This document shows, one piece after another, positions 23,358-32,771 of a stretch of DNA of 48,916 nt. The stretch is from Actinomycetota bacterium (GTDB lineage: Bacteria > Actinomycetota > Actinomycetes > Actinomycetales > Microbacteriaceae), in assembly GCA_005778835.1 (NCBI GenBank), contig SXMG01000097.1, positions 1 through 48,916 of the forward strand, in the 5' to 3' direction. The notes below the pieces were generated by a model, which searched no databases, was not told the DNA's origin, and saw only the letters and a program-made list of their open reading frames with translations. The translations under genes were made by a program, and so were the position numbers. Within the stretch, counting starts at the first letter, position 1. Each line of letters opens with the position of its first letter.

Positions 23358-25553
23358 ATGGTTCGTCGCAGAATGTCGTGGGCCGCTCTCATCATCGTGG
23401 GCGCGATAGCGATCAGCCCGCTGCACCCAGCCGTCGCGGCGATCGATGCCTGGGACGACCCGGTCGTGGTGGGCCCGGGGCGTGAGCTCGCGACGTCTGC
23501 ACGGCTCGTCAGCGACGGCTCGTCGCTCGTGGCGCTGTGGCAGGTCAACGCAGGTGCTGACACCGAGGTCGTGAGCGCGTTCTCGGCCGACGGTGTGACC
23601 TGGTCTCCGTTGCGGTTTCTCTCGGCGGCAGGGCTGCAGGCCGCCGAGACCCAGTTGGTCGCGGGCGGCGGCAGGGTCACGGCGGCGTGGCTGCAGGAGA
23701 TCGATGACGTCTATCGCGTGCAGGTGGCGACGTCGACCAACAGCGGTGCGACCTGGAGCGCCGCGGCGACCATCTCGCCGGCGGGGGAGTCGGCCAGCGA
23801 GCTGCAGCTCGCGACCGACGGCAGCACGATCATCGCGACCTGGGCGAGCCAGGCCGGGCCCGATCGCCGCATCCGGGTGGCCACCTCGAGCAACGGCACC
23901 TCGTGGAGCACCGCCCTGCAACTCGACATCGGCGACGATGCGAGAGACCCGTACCCGATCATCGACGGCACGACGGCGGTCGTGGCGTGGGCCAGTTTCG
24001 ACGACGGCAACTTCATTCTCGAGAGCTCGGCCTCGACCACCACCGGAGCGGTCTGGAGCGCCCCGACGGCGCTGCCCAATGTCGGCGGCCTCCGGCCGCA
24101 GCTGGTCTACGACGGAGTGCGCCTCACCGCCGTGTTTCCGAACTTCGAGGGCTCGTTGATCTCGCGAACCTCGACCGACCTGGGGCAGACCTGGCCCGTG
24201 GTCGATGTGATCACGTCGGGCATCGACGGCGAGTCGTACCAGCTCGACGTCGTTGCCGAAGGCGAGAGCATCACCGCCATCTGGTGGGTGATCGGCGCCC
24301 CCGACTTCGTTCAGGTGGCGTCGTCGTTCGACGGCGGGGCCACGTGGACGGCGCCCGAGCAGCTGTCGACCGGCGGTGCGACGCTCTCGACCCCGCAGCT
24401 CGCCATCGAGGGCAACAAGAGAGTGGCGGTGTGGAGCGAGACCGACGGCGCCAACCGGCGCGCGCTCATCGCCACCTCGGCCAACGGCGGAGCCGACTGG
24501 AGCACGCCGACCACGCTCTCGGTCTCGGGAGGCAACGCCACCGGCCCGTGGCCCGTGATCGCCGGTTTGACGACGAGCGTGCTGTGGACTCTGACCGTCG
24601 GCACCGAGGCGGCAGTACAGGTCACGTCGTTCACCGACTCACCCGACGTCTCGCGCCTCTCCGGCCCCGATCGATACGCCACGGCGGCGGCGATCTCGGG
24701 CGAGTTCGACGCGGGTGTGCCGATCGTCTACCTCGCGACGGGCACGAACTATCCGGATGCGCTCTCGGCGGCGTCGGCGGCAGCCGCGCAGGGCGGCCCG
24801 CTGCTGCTGACGGCCCCGAACTCGGTGCCCGCGGTGATCGCCGCCGAGCTTCAGCGGCTCGACCCTGCGCTGGTGGTCATCGCGGGCGGCACGAATGTGG
24901 TGTCGTCGGCGGTGCAGTCGCAGGTGCAGAGCCTGTTGCCCGATGCGACGATTCGGCGCGACAGCGGAGCCAACCGCTTCGCCACCTCGCTCGTCATCGC
25001 CGAGCGCGCGTTCGCGGCGGGGATGACTGCGACGGCGTTCATCGCGACCGGCCGCAACTTCCCCGACGCGCTGTCGGCGTCGGCGGCGGCCGGCGTCGCG
25101 AGTGCGCCCGTGGTGCTCGTCAACGGAACCGCGTCGACGGTCGATGCACCCACGCTCGACCTGCTCGACACGTTAGGCATTGACGTGATGTTCATCGCTG
25201 GCTCGACCGTGGTGGTCTCGGCAGGCATCCAGACCGCTCTGCAGGGAGTGGTGGATCCGAACAACGTGACACGGTTGAGCGGCGCGAGCCGGTACGACAC
25301 CTCGGTGGCGATCAACGCGAATCAGTTCGCCAGCGCTGACACGGTGTATCTGGCGACTGGTTTGGGCTTTGCCGATGCGCTCGCGGGGGCGGCCTTGGCG
25401 GGGTTCGAGGGCGCGCCGCTCTATGTGATCCCGCGCACCTGCGTGCCCGACGCAGTGCTCGACGAGATCGACCGCCTGGGGGCCAGCAACGTCGTGCTGC
25501 TGGGCGGCCTGCCGGCTCTGTCGGCCGCGGTCGAGAGCCTCACACCCTGCTGA
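23358..25553 (+). CDS. Secreted Asp-box propeller protein with three CWB2 repeats
   Basis: A 731-residue exported protein. A signal peptide (about 1-27) is followed at 35-425 by seven Asp-box/BNR-like turns: SADGVTWS, STNSGATWS, SSNGTSWS, STTTGAVWS, STDLGQTWP, SFDGGATWT and SANGGADWS. Each follows a strand pair, as in sialidase-type beta-propellers. The arginine triad and catalytic residues of true sialidases are not evident, so carbohydrate binding is as likely as hydrolysis. Residues 430-731 are three CWB2 repeats; the third has the Cys pair PRTC…LTPC. ATG with GAGGAG five bases upstream. Longer frames that fuse it to the upstream epimerase region are shadows. Confidence 0.83.
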   Translation: MVRRRMSWAALIIVGAIAISPLHPAVAAIDAWDDPVVVGPGRELATSARLVSDGSSLVALWQVNAGADTEVVSAFSADGVTWSPLRFLSAAGLQAAETQLVAGGGRVTAAWLQEIDDVYRVQVATSTNSGATWSAAATISPAGESASELQLATDGSTIIATWASQAGPDRRIRVATSSNGTSWSTALQLDIGDDARDPYPIIDGTTAVVAWASFDDGNFILESSASTTTGAVWSAPTALPNVGGLRPQLVYDGVRLTAVFPNFEGSLISRTSTDLGQTWPVVDVITSGIDGESYQLDVVAEGESITAIWWVIGAPDFVQVASSFDGGATWTAPEQLSTGGATLSTPQLAIEGNKRVAVWSETDGANRRALIATSANGGADWSTPTTLSVSGGNATGPWPVIAGLTTSVLWTLTVGTEAAVQVTSFTDSPDVSRLSGPDRYATAAAISGEFDAGVPIVYLATGTNYPDALSAASAAAAQGGPLLLTAPNSVPAVIAAELQRLDPALVVIAGGTNVVSSAVQSQVQSLLPDATIRRDSGANRFATSLVIAERAFAAGMTATAFIATGRNFPDALSASAAAGVASAPVVLVNGTASTVDAPTLDLLDTLGIDVMFIAGSTVVVSAGIQTALQGVVDPNNVTRLSGASRYDTSVAINANQFASADTVYLATGLGFADALAGAALAGFEGAPLYVIPRTCVPDAVLDEIDRLGASNVVLLGGLPALSAAVESLTPC

Positions 25554-25607
25554 CGATCGACCGGCGTGAGCGGGCAATCCATGCACGCGAATGAGCCTCA
25601 AAATCTC

Positions 25608-25638
25608 TTGACCACGGGGCGTGATCTGGGGTTATTCT
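25608..25638 (+). promoter_or_regulatory. Promoter TTGACC-N19-TATTCT for the long CWB2 adhesin
   Basis: TTGACC (25608-25613) and TATTCT (25633-25638) form the best -35/-10 pair seen in the window, in an unusually AT-rich 40-base stretch. The expected leader is about 42 bases. Confidence 0.55.
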
Positions 25639-25686
25639 GACCCACGACGCGACGAATTCTCGCGGCCCCCTGCACTGCTTGTCGAA

Positions 25687-28600
25687 ATGGTGACCATGAC
25701 CTCGTCGCTCCTCGCCTCCCGCACGCCCGCGTCACGCCCGCGCCGGATGCTCGCCGCCCTCACCGCCGCCCTCGTGGCCGTCTCGGCCAGCGTGTTCGGC
25801 GCTGCCCTGCCCGCGTCGGCGGCGGGCACGGCGTCGATCAGCGGCACCGTCACCTCGAGTGCCGGCGGGGCGCCGATCGAGGGCATCACGGTCACGTGGT
25901 TCGTGTTCGACGAGTTCGGCAGTGCCGCCGGCGGGTTGTCGACCGTGACCGCGGTCGACGGCACCTTCACGCTCGAGAACCTCGATGCGGGCGAGTACAC
26001 CCTGGGCTTCAGCGACCCTGACGAGGGGTTCCTCAGCACCTACCTCGGCGGCGACCCCGACATCAACAACTCCGGGCGCGTGATGCTGGCCGACGCTGAG
26101 GTGCTCACCGGCATCGATGAGACGCTCGACCCGGCTGGCTCGGTCAGCGGCACGGTCACCGACTCGGTGACGAGCGAGCCGCTCGAGGGCATCGAGGTCT
26201 TCGCCACCTACTTCGGCGACGAGGGCGGCTACTTCTCCTCCGCCCTCACCGCGGCCGACGGCACCTACACCCTGACGGGCATGTTCCCCGCGGCCTCCTG
26301 GACAGTCGGGTTCGACGGCAGGGCCGACGGCTACAGCATTCTCTACTACGACGGCGTGAGGGAAGAGTTCCTCGCTACGCCGGTCAGCGTCGTCGGCGGC
26401 CAGACGACGTCGGGCATCGATGCCGCTCTGCAAGAGGGCGGCACGGTCACCGGGTCGGTCGCCTTAGCGTCGAACCCGGTCATCAACGTCGAGGGCATCG
26501 ACATCGAGCTCGTCGACAACTTCGGCAACACGCAGTCGGCCACCACGCAATTCGACGGCTCGTTCGAGCTGCTGGCCGTGACGCCGGGCGATTACCGGCT
26601 GCGGGCCATCGGTTCAGGCGGTCTGCTGACGCGCTGGTGGGATGGCGCGATCACGATCGACACCGCCGAGGTGATCACGGTCGCGGCGGGTCAGACTGTG
26701 AGCGGCATCGACCTGCTGCTCGAGGAGGCCGGTGCCATCACGGGCTACGTCACGGGGCCCCTGGGCGAGCCTCTCGAATCGGTCGAGGTGCAGGCCGACC
26801 CCGTCATCGGCCTCGACATTCTCTATGCCGTGACCGACGAGTTCGGCGAGTACCGGTTCGACGGCGTCGCATCGACCGACTACCTGATCTCGTACTACCC
26901 TCCGGCGAGTCAGAACATCCGCTCGCAGTTCTGGCCGGGTAGCGACCTGCGCTCGGGCGCCACACCGGTGGCGGGTGTGGCCGCCGACACCGTGTCTGAC
27001 ATCGACATTCAGCTGCCCGCCGGCGCGATCATCAGTGGCACGGTGTTCGACGACATCGACGTCGTCGAGGGCATCGAGGTCTACGTCGAGTCGTTGTCGA
27101 TGCAGGTGGGGCGCTACACGACGAGCGATTCGAACGGCGACTGGATCGTGCGCGGTCTGCCGTCTGCCGACGACTACCTCGTGCAGTTCGTCGACTGGAC
27201 CGACATCTACGTCGACCAGTGGTACAGCGGTGAAGCCAGTCGAGATGATGCCGACGCCCTCACCCTGCAGGCCGGGTCGACCCTCGGCGACATCGACGCG
27301 ACGCTCGTGCGTGCGGCAACCGTCACGGGCCAGGTCGTCGATGAACTAGGCGAGGGCATCCCCGATGTTCAGGTCTGGTTCGCGCCAGGGGGTTCGTTCG
27401 GCGACGACCTGTACACGGCGACGACGGCCTCCGACGGTGTCTACGAGCTCATCGGGCTCGCCCCCGGTTCGTACCGCGTGCTCACGGGGGGCGTCTTCAA
27501 CTCTCCGCAGGAGTACCGCACCGAGTGGTTCGACAGCGTCTACGACCCGCAGGTCAGCGACGACATCGACCTCGCGGCGGGCGAGCAGCTGGTCGGCTTC
27601 GACATCGAGCTTCTCGAGAACAGCGACCCTGAGCCTCCGGCAGCGGTGACGGTCGACATTCTCGACGAGGAGAGCGGCTACCCGACCTTCGACTTCACCC
27701 TGCCCGAGTCGGCCGACGGCTTCGCCTTCGGTCTCTTCGCGAGCCTCAACTTCGGCAACAACGGCGACGGCTACCTCGGCAGCTTCTTCGACCCGCTTCA
27801 GTGGTCGCTCGCCGACGACTGGGATGGCTATGACGGCCATGGCCGCCTCATGGTGCAGGCGTTCAACGCCGACGGCTTCGGCCCGGCGGTGCGCGAGCTC
27901 GTGACGGTCGGTGACGGCCCCGGCATTCCGTCGACCCCCGAGCCGCAGTTCGTCGCCGCCGACGGCACGTCGTTCACCGTGTCGTGGAGCATCGACGAGG
28001 TCGGCGACGGCGTCGACTACTGGGGCTGGGACATCTTCACGGTCGATGAGCCCGGCGAGCCCTACCTGCAGACGGGCTACGAAGAGGCCGACGACCCGTT
28101 CTCCGACACTCAGACCATCAGCGGCCTCGAGCCCGAGACCGACTACGAGATCTTCGTCATGGGCTTCGACGACGACAGCGGCGAGAACACCTTCTGGGGT
28201 CGCGGCATCTTCACGACCACCGACGGCCCCGAGATTCTGGGCCTCACCCAGACGCCGACGCCGACGATCACCGGCGGGCCGCGTCTCGGTGGAGTGCTCG
28301 CGGCGAACGCCGGCGTCTGGAATCCGGGGCCGGTCGTGCTCGAGTACCAGTGGCTGCGCAATGGTGCTGCCATCGGCGGAGCCAACTCGACCACCTATGA
28401 GCCGACCGTCGCCGACCTGGGCGCCGAGATCAGCGTGCGGGTCACCGGATCGAAGACGGGCTACGTGACCGTCTCGCGCACCTCTGAGCCGACGGCGCCC
28501 GTGGTCGACCTGTCGACCCTGACCGACGAGCGTCTCGCCGGCGGCGACCGCTATGCCACGGCGGCGGCGATCTCAGGCCAGTACGCCTCCGACGTCGACG

Positions 28601-29430
28601 TGCTCTACATCGCGACGGGCACGAACTACCCCGACGCGCTGTCTGCCGCGGCCGCGGCTGCGTACCTCGGGGCGCCGCTGCTGCTCACGTTGCCGACGCG
28701 CATTCCCGATGTGATCGCCGATGAGGTCGTGCGCCTGAACCCCGATGTCATCGTGGTGACGGGCTCGGCGACGGTGGTCTCGAACGCGGTCTACGCCGAG
28801 CTGCAGGCGCTCGTGCCTGGCGCCACGATGCGCCGCGACGCCGGCACGAGCCGCTACGACACCTCGCGCATCATCGCCGAGCGGGCCTTCCCGGCAGACA
28901 CGACGACGACCGCCTACATCGCGACGGGGCGCAACTTCCCTGATGCGCTCTCGGCGTCGTCGGCGGCGGGTTCGCAGGGAGCACCCGTCATTCTCGTGAA
29001 CGGTCTCGCACCGACTCTGGATGCGCCGACCGAGGCGCTGCTCGCCGACCTCGGCGTCGAGCGCGTCGTCATCGCCGGCAGCGGGCTCGTGGTCAGCGCC
29101 GGCATCGAGACGCGGCTGAACACGCTGTTCGGGTCAGAGAACGTGTCGCGGCAGGCCGGCCCGAGCCGGTTCGACACCTCGGTGGCCATCAATGTCGACC
29201 GGTTCGACAGCGCCGACATCGTCTATCTCGCCAACGGGCTCGGCTTCGCCGACTCGATGGGCGGGGCGGCGCTGGCCGGTCGCGGCGATGACCCGCTGTT
29301 CATCGTGCCGAAGAACTGCGTGCCCGATGCCGTGCTCGATCAGATCGCGGCGCTCGGGGCGACGAAGTACGTGCTGCTGGGCAGCTCGGTCGTGCTGACG
29401 TCAGCGGTCGAGAACCTCACGCCCTGCTGA
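25687..29430 (+). CDS. Large secreted multi-domain adhesin-like protein with three CWB2 repeats
   Basis: A 1247-residue exported protein. The signal peptide is about 1-46. Residues 47-643 hold six carboxypeptidase-regulatory-like/CNA-B-type repeats, each with an (I/V)(S/T)GxV start, a DG(T/S/V)(Y/F)xL turn and an aromatic (Y/W)(Y/W/F)xG element such as RWWDG, QFWPG or QWYSG. A fibronectin type III-like domain covers about 750-850 (SFTVSW, GLEPETDYEIFV). An Ig-like YQWLRNG domain covers about 853-941. Three CWB2 repeats end the protein (947-1247), the last with Cys pair PKNC…LTPC. The acidic composition and domain string suggest a rod-like surface adhesin. Start codons at 25687, 25690 and 25696 are all possible; no strong ribosome site decides. 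It is the largest gene here and has its own promoter. Confidence 0.85.
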   Translation: MVTMTSSLLASRTPASRPRRMLAALTAALVAVSASVFGAALPASAAGTASISGTVTSSAGGAPIEGITVTWFVFDEFGSAAGGLSTVTAVDGTFTLENLDAGEYTLGFSDPDEGFLSTYLGGDPDINNSGRVMLADAEVLTGIDETLDPAGSVSGTVTDSVTSEPLEGIEVFATYFGDEGGYFSSALTAADGTYTLTGMFPAASWTVGFDGRADGYSILYYDGVREEFLATPVSVVGGQTTSGIDAALQEGGTVTGSVALASNPVINVEGIDIELVDNFGNTQSATTQFDGSFELLAVTPGDYRLRAIGSGGLLTRWWDGAITIDTAEVITVAAGQTVSGIDLLLEEAGAITGYVTGPLGEPLESVEVQADPVIGLDILYAVTDEFGEYRFDGVASTDYLISYYPPASQNIRSQFWPGSDLRSGATPVAGVAADTVSDIDIQLPAGAIISGTVFDDIDVVEGIEVYVESLSMQVGRYTTSDSNGDWIVRGLPSADDYLVQFVDWTDIYVDQWYSGEASRDDADALTLQAGSTLGDIDATLVRAATVTGQVVDELGEGIPDVQVWFAPGGSFGDDLYTATTASDGVYELIGLAPGSYRVLTGGVFNSPQEYRTEWFDSVYDPQVSDDIDLAAGEQLVGFDIELLENSDPEPPAAVTVDILDEESGYPTFDFTLPESADGFAFGLFASLNFGNNGDGYLGSFFDPLQWSLADDWDGYDGHGRLMVQAFNADGFGPAVRELVTVGDGPGIPSTPEPQFVAADGTSFTVSWSIDEVGDGVDYWGWDIFTVDEPGEPYLQTGYEEADDPFSDTQTISGLEPETDYEIFVMGFDDDSGENTFWGRGIFTTTDGPEILGLTQTPTPTITGGPRLGGVLAANAGVWNPGPVVLEYQWLRNGAAIGGANSTTYEPTVADLGAEISVRVTGSKTGYVTVSRTSEPTAPVVDLSTLTDERLAGGDRYATAAAISGQYASDVDVLYIATGTNYPDALSAAAAAAYLGAPLLLTLPTRIPDVIADEVVRLNPDVIVVTGSATVVSNAVYAELQALVPGATMRRDAGTSRYDTSRIIAERAFPADTTTTAYIATGRNFPDALSASSAAGSQGAPVILVNGLAPTLDAPTEALLADLGVERVVIAGSGLVVSAGIETRLNTLFGSENVSRQAGPSRFDTSVAINVDRFDSADIVYLANGLGFADSMGGAALAGRGDDPLFIVPKNCVPDAVLDQIAALGATKYVLLGSSVVLTSAVENLTPC

Positions 29431-29446
29431 GTCGACGACAGTCGCG

Positions 29447-30745
29447 TCAGTCGAAGCGGCCGCGCCACGACCGGTTGCGCGCGGCCGCGAAGGCTGAGGT
29501 GACGAAGAGCAGCAGGCCGCCCTCGAACAGCAGGTAGCTCTCGGTCATGCTCACGGTGGCGAGCAGCACGAGCGTCAGCGCGGGCCAGACGTAGACGGTG
29601 CTGCGGCGGTCGGCCGCGACGAGCCAGGCGCGCACGAAGGCGAGGCCGAGCGCGGCGAGCAGCACGATGATGCCCGCGAGCCCGAGCTGCAGCCAGATGT
29701 CGGCGTAGGCGTTGAGCGCCGAGTCGGGCTGCACGCCGCTGCTCGACCGCACGCTCGAGAAGGGGTAGATCTCTGTCGGCCACGGTCCGACCCAGCCCCA
29801 GCCGAGCACCGGCTGCTGCGCGACGAGGTCGCCGACCGCCGACCACACGCTCGTGCGCTCTTCGACGTCGGCAGCAGCATCCACCACCCCGACGAGCGGG
29901 CCACGGAAGACCCAGGCGAGCACGCCGAAGACGATCGCCGAGATGAGCAGCACGCTCTGCGTCGCGCGTCGCGCAATCGGCTTCTGTCGACGGATGATCA
30001 CGAGTGCGAGCCCCACGACGAGCACGGCGGCGAGCACGAGCAGGGTGACGGGCGAGCGTGCGAACACGATCGTCGCCGCCGCGAGGGTGAGCGAGTAGGC
30101 CGAGAGCCCGCGCGAGACCGAGCGCGTGCGCACCTCGATCCAGAAGCTCAGCACGGCGAGGGCGCCGAGAAAGGCGAAGGCGTTGCGGGTGCCCGCGAGA
30201 CCCTGCACGGGCCCGCCGGAGGCGAGATCGCCGGAGATGCCGAGCCATAGGAACGGAGTGTCGAAGAGTATTCCGCTGAGCACTTCGAGCACGAACGACG
30301 CCGTGAGAATCACGCGCAGAGCGTTGCCGACGGCGCGCACGAGCTGAATGAGGTCGCGCACGAGGGCGAGGTACACGCCGAGGAAGCCATAGGCGAGCGC
30401 GTAGGCGATGCCCCCGACGGTCGCCCAGGTGTACTGGCTCCAGATGACGCTGACGGTGAGCAGTGAGAACAGCGCGATGAGCGAGATCGGCAGCACGCCG
30501 CGCCACTCGACCCGCTCGGGCTGCGCGGCCAGGCTGAGCCCGGCGAGCACGACGAGGCCGGCGAGCACGGCGAGACTGCCGGGCCAGCCGAGCAGCGCCC
30601 GCACGGCGAACGTCGCGAGCGAGACGCCCACGATCGCCTCGGTGAGCGCCTGCGTGAAGCGGGGTGAGCCGAGCAGAGCGCGCGACGTCTCGAGAATGCC
30701 GTTGCCGGGTGCGCGATCAGACGGGTCGACGGATGCTGCGCTCAT
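29447..30745 (-). CDS. O-antigen ligase/Wzy polymerase-like membrane protein
   Basis: A 432-residue protein with about 10-12 hydrophobic helices and a large outer loop before the last helices, as in the O-antigen ligase/polymerase family (PF04932). The loop holds GWGWVGPWPTEIYPF, followed by NAYADIWLQLGLAG, the equivalents of the conserved loop and following helix. It shares the GLAGTRNAFAFLGAL segment (like GIPGNANLLAFAALL) and the GWGWV motif with the gene at 32768, so the two are paralogues. It would polymerise or ligate undecaprenyl-linked glycan at the outer face of the membrane. It is the last gene of a four-gene operon; its ATG overlaps the upstream stop by four bases. Confidence 0.85.
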   Translation of the reverse strand: MSAASVDPSDRAPGNGILETSRALLGSPRFTQALTEAIVGVSLATFAVRALLGWPGSLAVLAGLVVLAGLSLAAQPERVEWRGVLPISLIALFSLLTVSVIWSQYTWATVGGIAYALAYGFLGVYLALVRDLIQLVRAVGNALRVILTASFVLEVLSGILFDTPFLWLGISGDLASGGPVQGLAGTRNAFAFLGALAVLSFWIEVRTRSVSRGLSAYSLTLAAATIVFARSPVTLLVLAAVLVVGLALVIIRRQKPIARRATQSVLLISAIVFGVLAWVFRGPLVGVVDAAADVEERTSVWSAVGDLVAQQPVLGWGWVGPWPTEIYPFSSVRSSSGVQPDSALNAYADIWLQLGLAGIIVLLAALGLAFVRAWLVAADRRSTVYVWPALTLVLLATVSMTESYLLFEGGLLLFVTSAFAAARNRSWRGRFD

Positions 30746-31551
30746 CTGTCACCCACTCTCTGCCCTGGCGCTCGGCGTCGTGCGGCCCAGTCAACCACTG
30801 CGCGCGTGCGCGCGGGCAGTTCGGCGAGGGCGTGGTCGATGTCGAGGCGCAGCTGCCCGCGGTCATCGCGCGCGTCTGTCCACTGCTGAACCGTGCTGGT
30901 GCGGTGCCAGGTCTTCTCGTACCGTGCGGTCGTCGGCACGGCGGCGCCGCGGGTGAGCAGGCGGAGCGCCCAGAAGATGTCGCTCCACGAGCCGTGCTCG
31001 TCGCGCTCGGGCATGGGGGGCACGAGTGCGCGCCGCATCACTCCGCGGAAGAGCATGCCCAGCAGGGCGGGGTCGCCGTGCTCGATGTGCGCGATCGCGC
31101 GCGAGAGACGACGGATGCGCGAGCGGCTCGCGAGCACCGAGTCGGCAGCGAGCGACGCCGCGAGGTCGGGGTCTGAGTGCGACGACGACTCGAGATGCCC
31201 GCACGCGATGGCGGCGTCGGGGCGTCGATCGAGAGCGCGCTCGGCGTCGAGAATCCACTCGGGGCCGATCTCGTCGTCGTGCGGCAGCCACATGGCGAAC
31301 TCGGTCTCGGCGCGCGCCATGAGGTCGTTGACGTGAGTGACCCAGCCGGGAGCGAGGGCGCGCGCGCCGACAGTCGTGACGTTTGACAGATCGGCGACGT
31401 GCTCGCGCACGAGGGCCAGCGTGTCGTCGTGCTCGTGCGCGTCGGAGACCACGATGCGGCAGTGCTCGTGCAGCCGCGCGATGTTCGCCTCGACCATCGG
31501 CCGCCACGGCGCCGAGCGGTGCAGCGGAATCAGAACGGTGGTGCGCATCAT
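30742..31551 (-). CDS. Family 2 glycosyltransferase
   Basis: A 269-residue GT-A protein. TTVLIPLHRSA opens it and RIVVSDAHEHDDT takes the place of the VDDxSxD motif. PHDDEIGPEW holds the metal-binding acidic residues, and DEHGSWSDIFWALRLL fits the helix carrying the general base. Shorter than average for the family, with a divergent first acidic motif. Coupled on both sides by four-base ATGA overlaps to the FAD oxidoreductase and the Wzy-like gene. Two consecutive ATG codons are available at the start. Donor unknown. Confidence 0.78.
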   Translation of the reverse strand: MMRTTVLIPLHRSAPWRPMVEANIARLHEHCRIVVSDAHEHDDTLALVREHVADLSNVTTVGARALAPGWVTHVNDLMARAETEFAMWLPHDDEIGPEWILDAERALDRRPDAAIACGHLESSSHSDPDLAASLAADSVLASRSRIRRLSRAIAHIEHGDPALLGMLFRGVMRRALVPPMPERDEHGSWSDIFWALRLLTRGAAVPTTARYEKTWHRTSTVQQWTDARDDRGQLRLDIDHALAELPARTRAVVDWAARRRAPGQRVGDR

Positions 31552-32771
31552 GACGCCGAGTCCTCTCGCAGCAGCGTGTCGACGGCCGTGGCGGTGGCGA
31601 GAGCCGCGCTCGGGGCCGTCGTGAGCTTGAGACTGCGGGGCAGGGCGACGCGGCCGTCGAGCGCGACTGCGGCACCGTCACGATCGTGCAGGCGCGACTC
31701 GTGCTCATGGATGTCGGTCGAGCCCTCGCCGATGATGACGCCCGTGCGCACGGAGAGGGCCCGGGCATCGGGCGAGAGCAGCCCGAGCTCGACGAGGGCG
31801 GCCGTCTGCTCAGCGGCTGCCGACTCGGCGTCAGTGCTGCCGTTCGCGGCCTCGACGGCAGCCAGCAGTGCGGTCGAGGCGAACGATCGGTGCTCGTGTG
31901 CGATGCGGGCGTGCGGGTACCACGAGGCGTAGACGCCCGAGCTGCGGCGCACGACATCGCCGAAAGGGCCGAGCACGAGCGTGACGGTGCGTGCGCTCGC
32001 TTCGGTGTCGAACATCACGGCCGACTTGGCGCGCAGGTTGCGCGGGCTGACGCTGACACCCTGCACGCCGTGACCCTGCCAGTGCCAGCGCGCGTCGACG
32101 AACGCGGCTGCCTCGAGGGTGCGCTCGACGCAGTCGGGCGACCGGGGGTGCGAGACCCGCACGCGCACCCGGTCGTCGGTCTGGTCGACAGCCTGCACGC
32201 GTGTGGCGGGCAGCACCGTGATGCGGTCGGAGCGCGCCGCGATGGCCGCGACCACGAGCGCACGCAGCGCATCCGGATCGACCGCGCGCTCGGCGGTCGC
32301 GAAGGCCGGCACTCCCGTCTCGTCGGTGTGCGGTTCGCGGGCGGCGAGCTGGTCGATCGCCATGCCGAGGTAGGGCGGGCGGCCGAGGCCGGCGTGCTCG
32401 TCGTCGAGCGAGCGGTAGACGGCCGCGAGCTCATCGGGCCGCAGCAGGCTGTCGCGCATGACCAGGTAGTCGAACGGGTCGCCGACGAGGGTCGACCAGT
32501 CGAGGGCGTGGCCGAGCGCGCGTTCGACCACCGGCGCGAACGCGAGCGCGCCGCTCAGCATGCCGGTGCGGGTGGAGGCCGTGCCGTGCGCGTAGACGAG
32601 CCCGAGATGAACCTTGCCCTCGCCGACCGAGCTCGTCTCGAGCCACAGGTCGTCGTTCTGCTCGATGAGCGTGACCGTTCGACCGGCGTCGGCGAGCAAC
32701 AGGCTCGTGAGGCAGCCGAGAATGCCACCGCCCGCGACGATCACCGAGCGCGGGTCGTGCGACTCGATCAT
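31548..32771 (-). CDS. FAD-dependent oxidoreductase (DAO family) in a glycan operon
   Basis: A 407-residue flavoprotein. The dinucleotide-binding motif VIVAGGGILGCLTSLLLADAG at the N terminus (GxGxxG) ends in an acidic ELIEQ-type strand (TLIEQ). GEGKVHLGLVYAHG follows, and the C-terminal TGVIIGEGSTDIHEHESRLHD is the area where DAO proteins contact the flavin. The family oxidises amine or hydroxyl carbons. The substrate is unknown, but four-base overlaps with a Wzy-like gene upstream and a GT2 downstream tie it to glycan assembly. Oxidation of a sugar, or of a substituent on it, is a possible role (inference). An unrelated amino-acid oxidase is the alternative. Confidence 0.75.
   Translation of the reverse strand: MIESHDPRSVIVAGGGILGCLTSLLLADAGRTVTLIEQNDDLWLETSSVGEGKVHLGLVYAHGTASTRTGMLSGALAFAPVVERALGHALDWSTLVGDPFDYLVMRDSLLRPDELAAVYRSLDDEHAGLGRPPYLGMAIDQLAAREPHTDETGVPAFATAERAVDPDALRALVVAAIAARSDRITVLPATRVQAVDQTDDRVRVRVSHPRSPDCVERTLEAAAFVDARWHWQGHGVQGVSVSPRNLRAKSAVMFDTEASARTVTLVLGPFGDVVRRSSGVYASWYPHARIAHEHRSFASTALLAAVEAANGSTDAESAAAEQTAALVELGLLSPDARALSVRTGVIIGEGSTDIHEHESRLHDRDGAAVALDGRVALPRSLKLTTAPSAALATATAVDTLLREDSAS

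Noticed and set aside
22755-25553. A very long open frame joining the GalE region to the Asp-box CWB2 gene.
   Set aside because: The first 600 bases overlap the epimerase in another frame and read as Arg/Ala-rich shadow sequence. The signal peptide and GAGGAG site place the true start at 23358.
23358-25553. Calling the Asp-box protein a sialidase.
   Set aside because: Asp boxes are present, but the catalytic arginines and nucleophile pair could not be identified, and Asp boxes also occur in non-enzymatic propellers.
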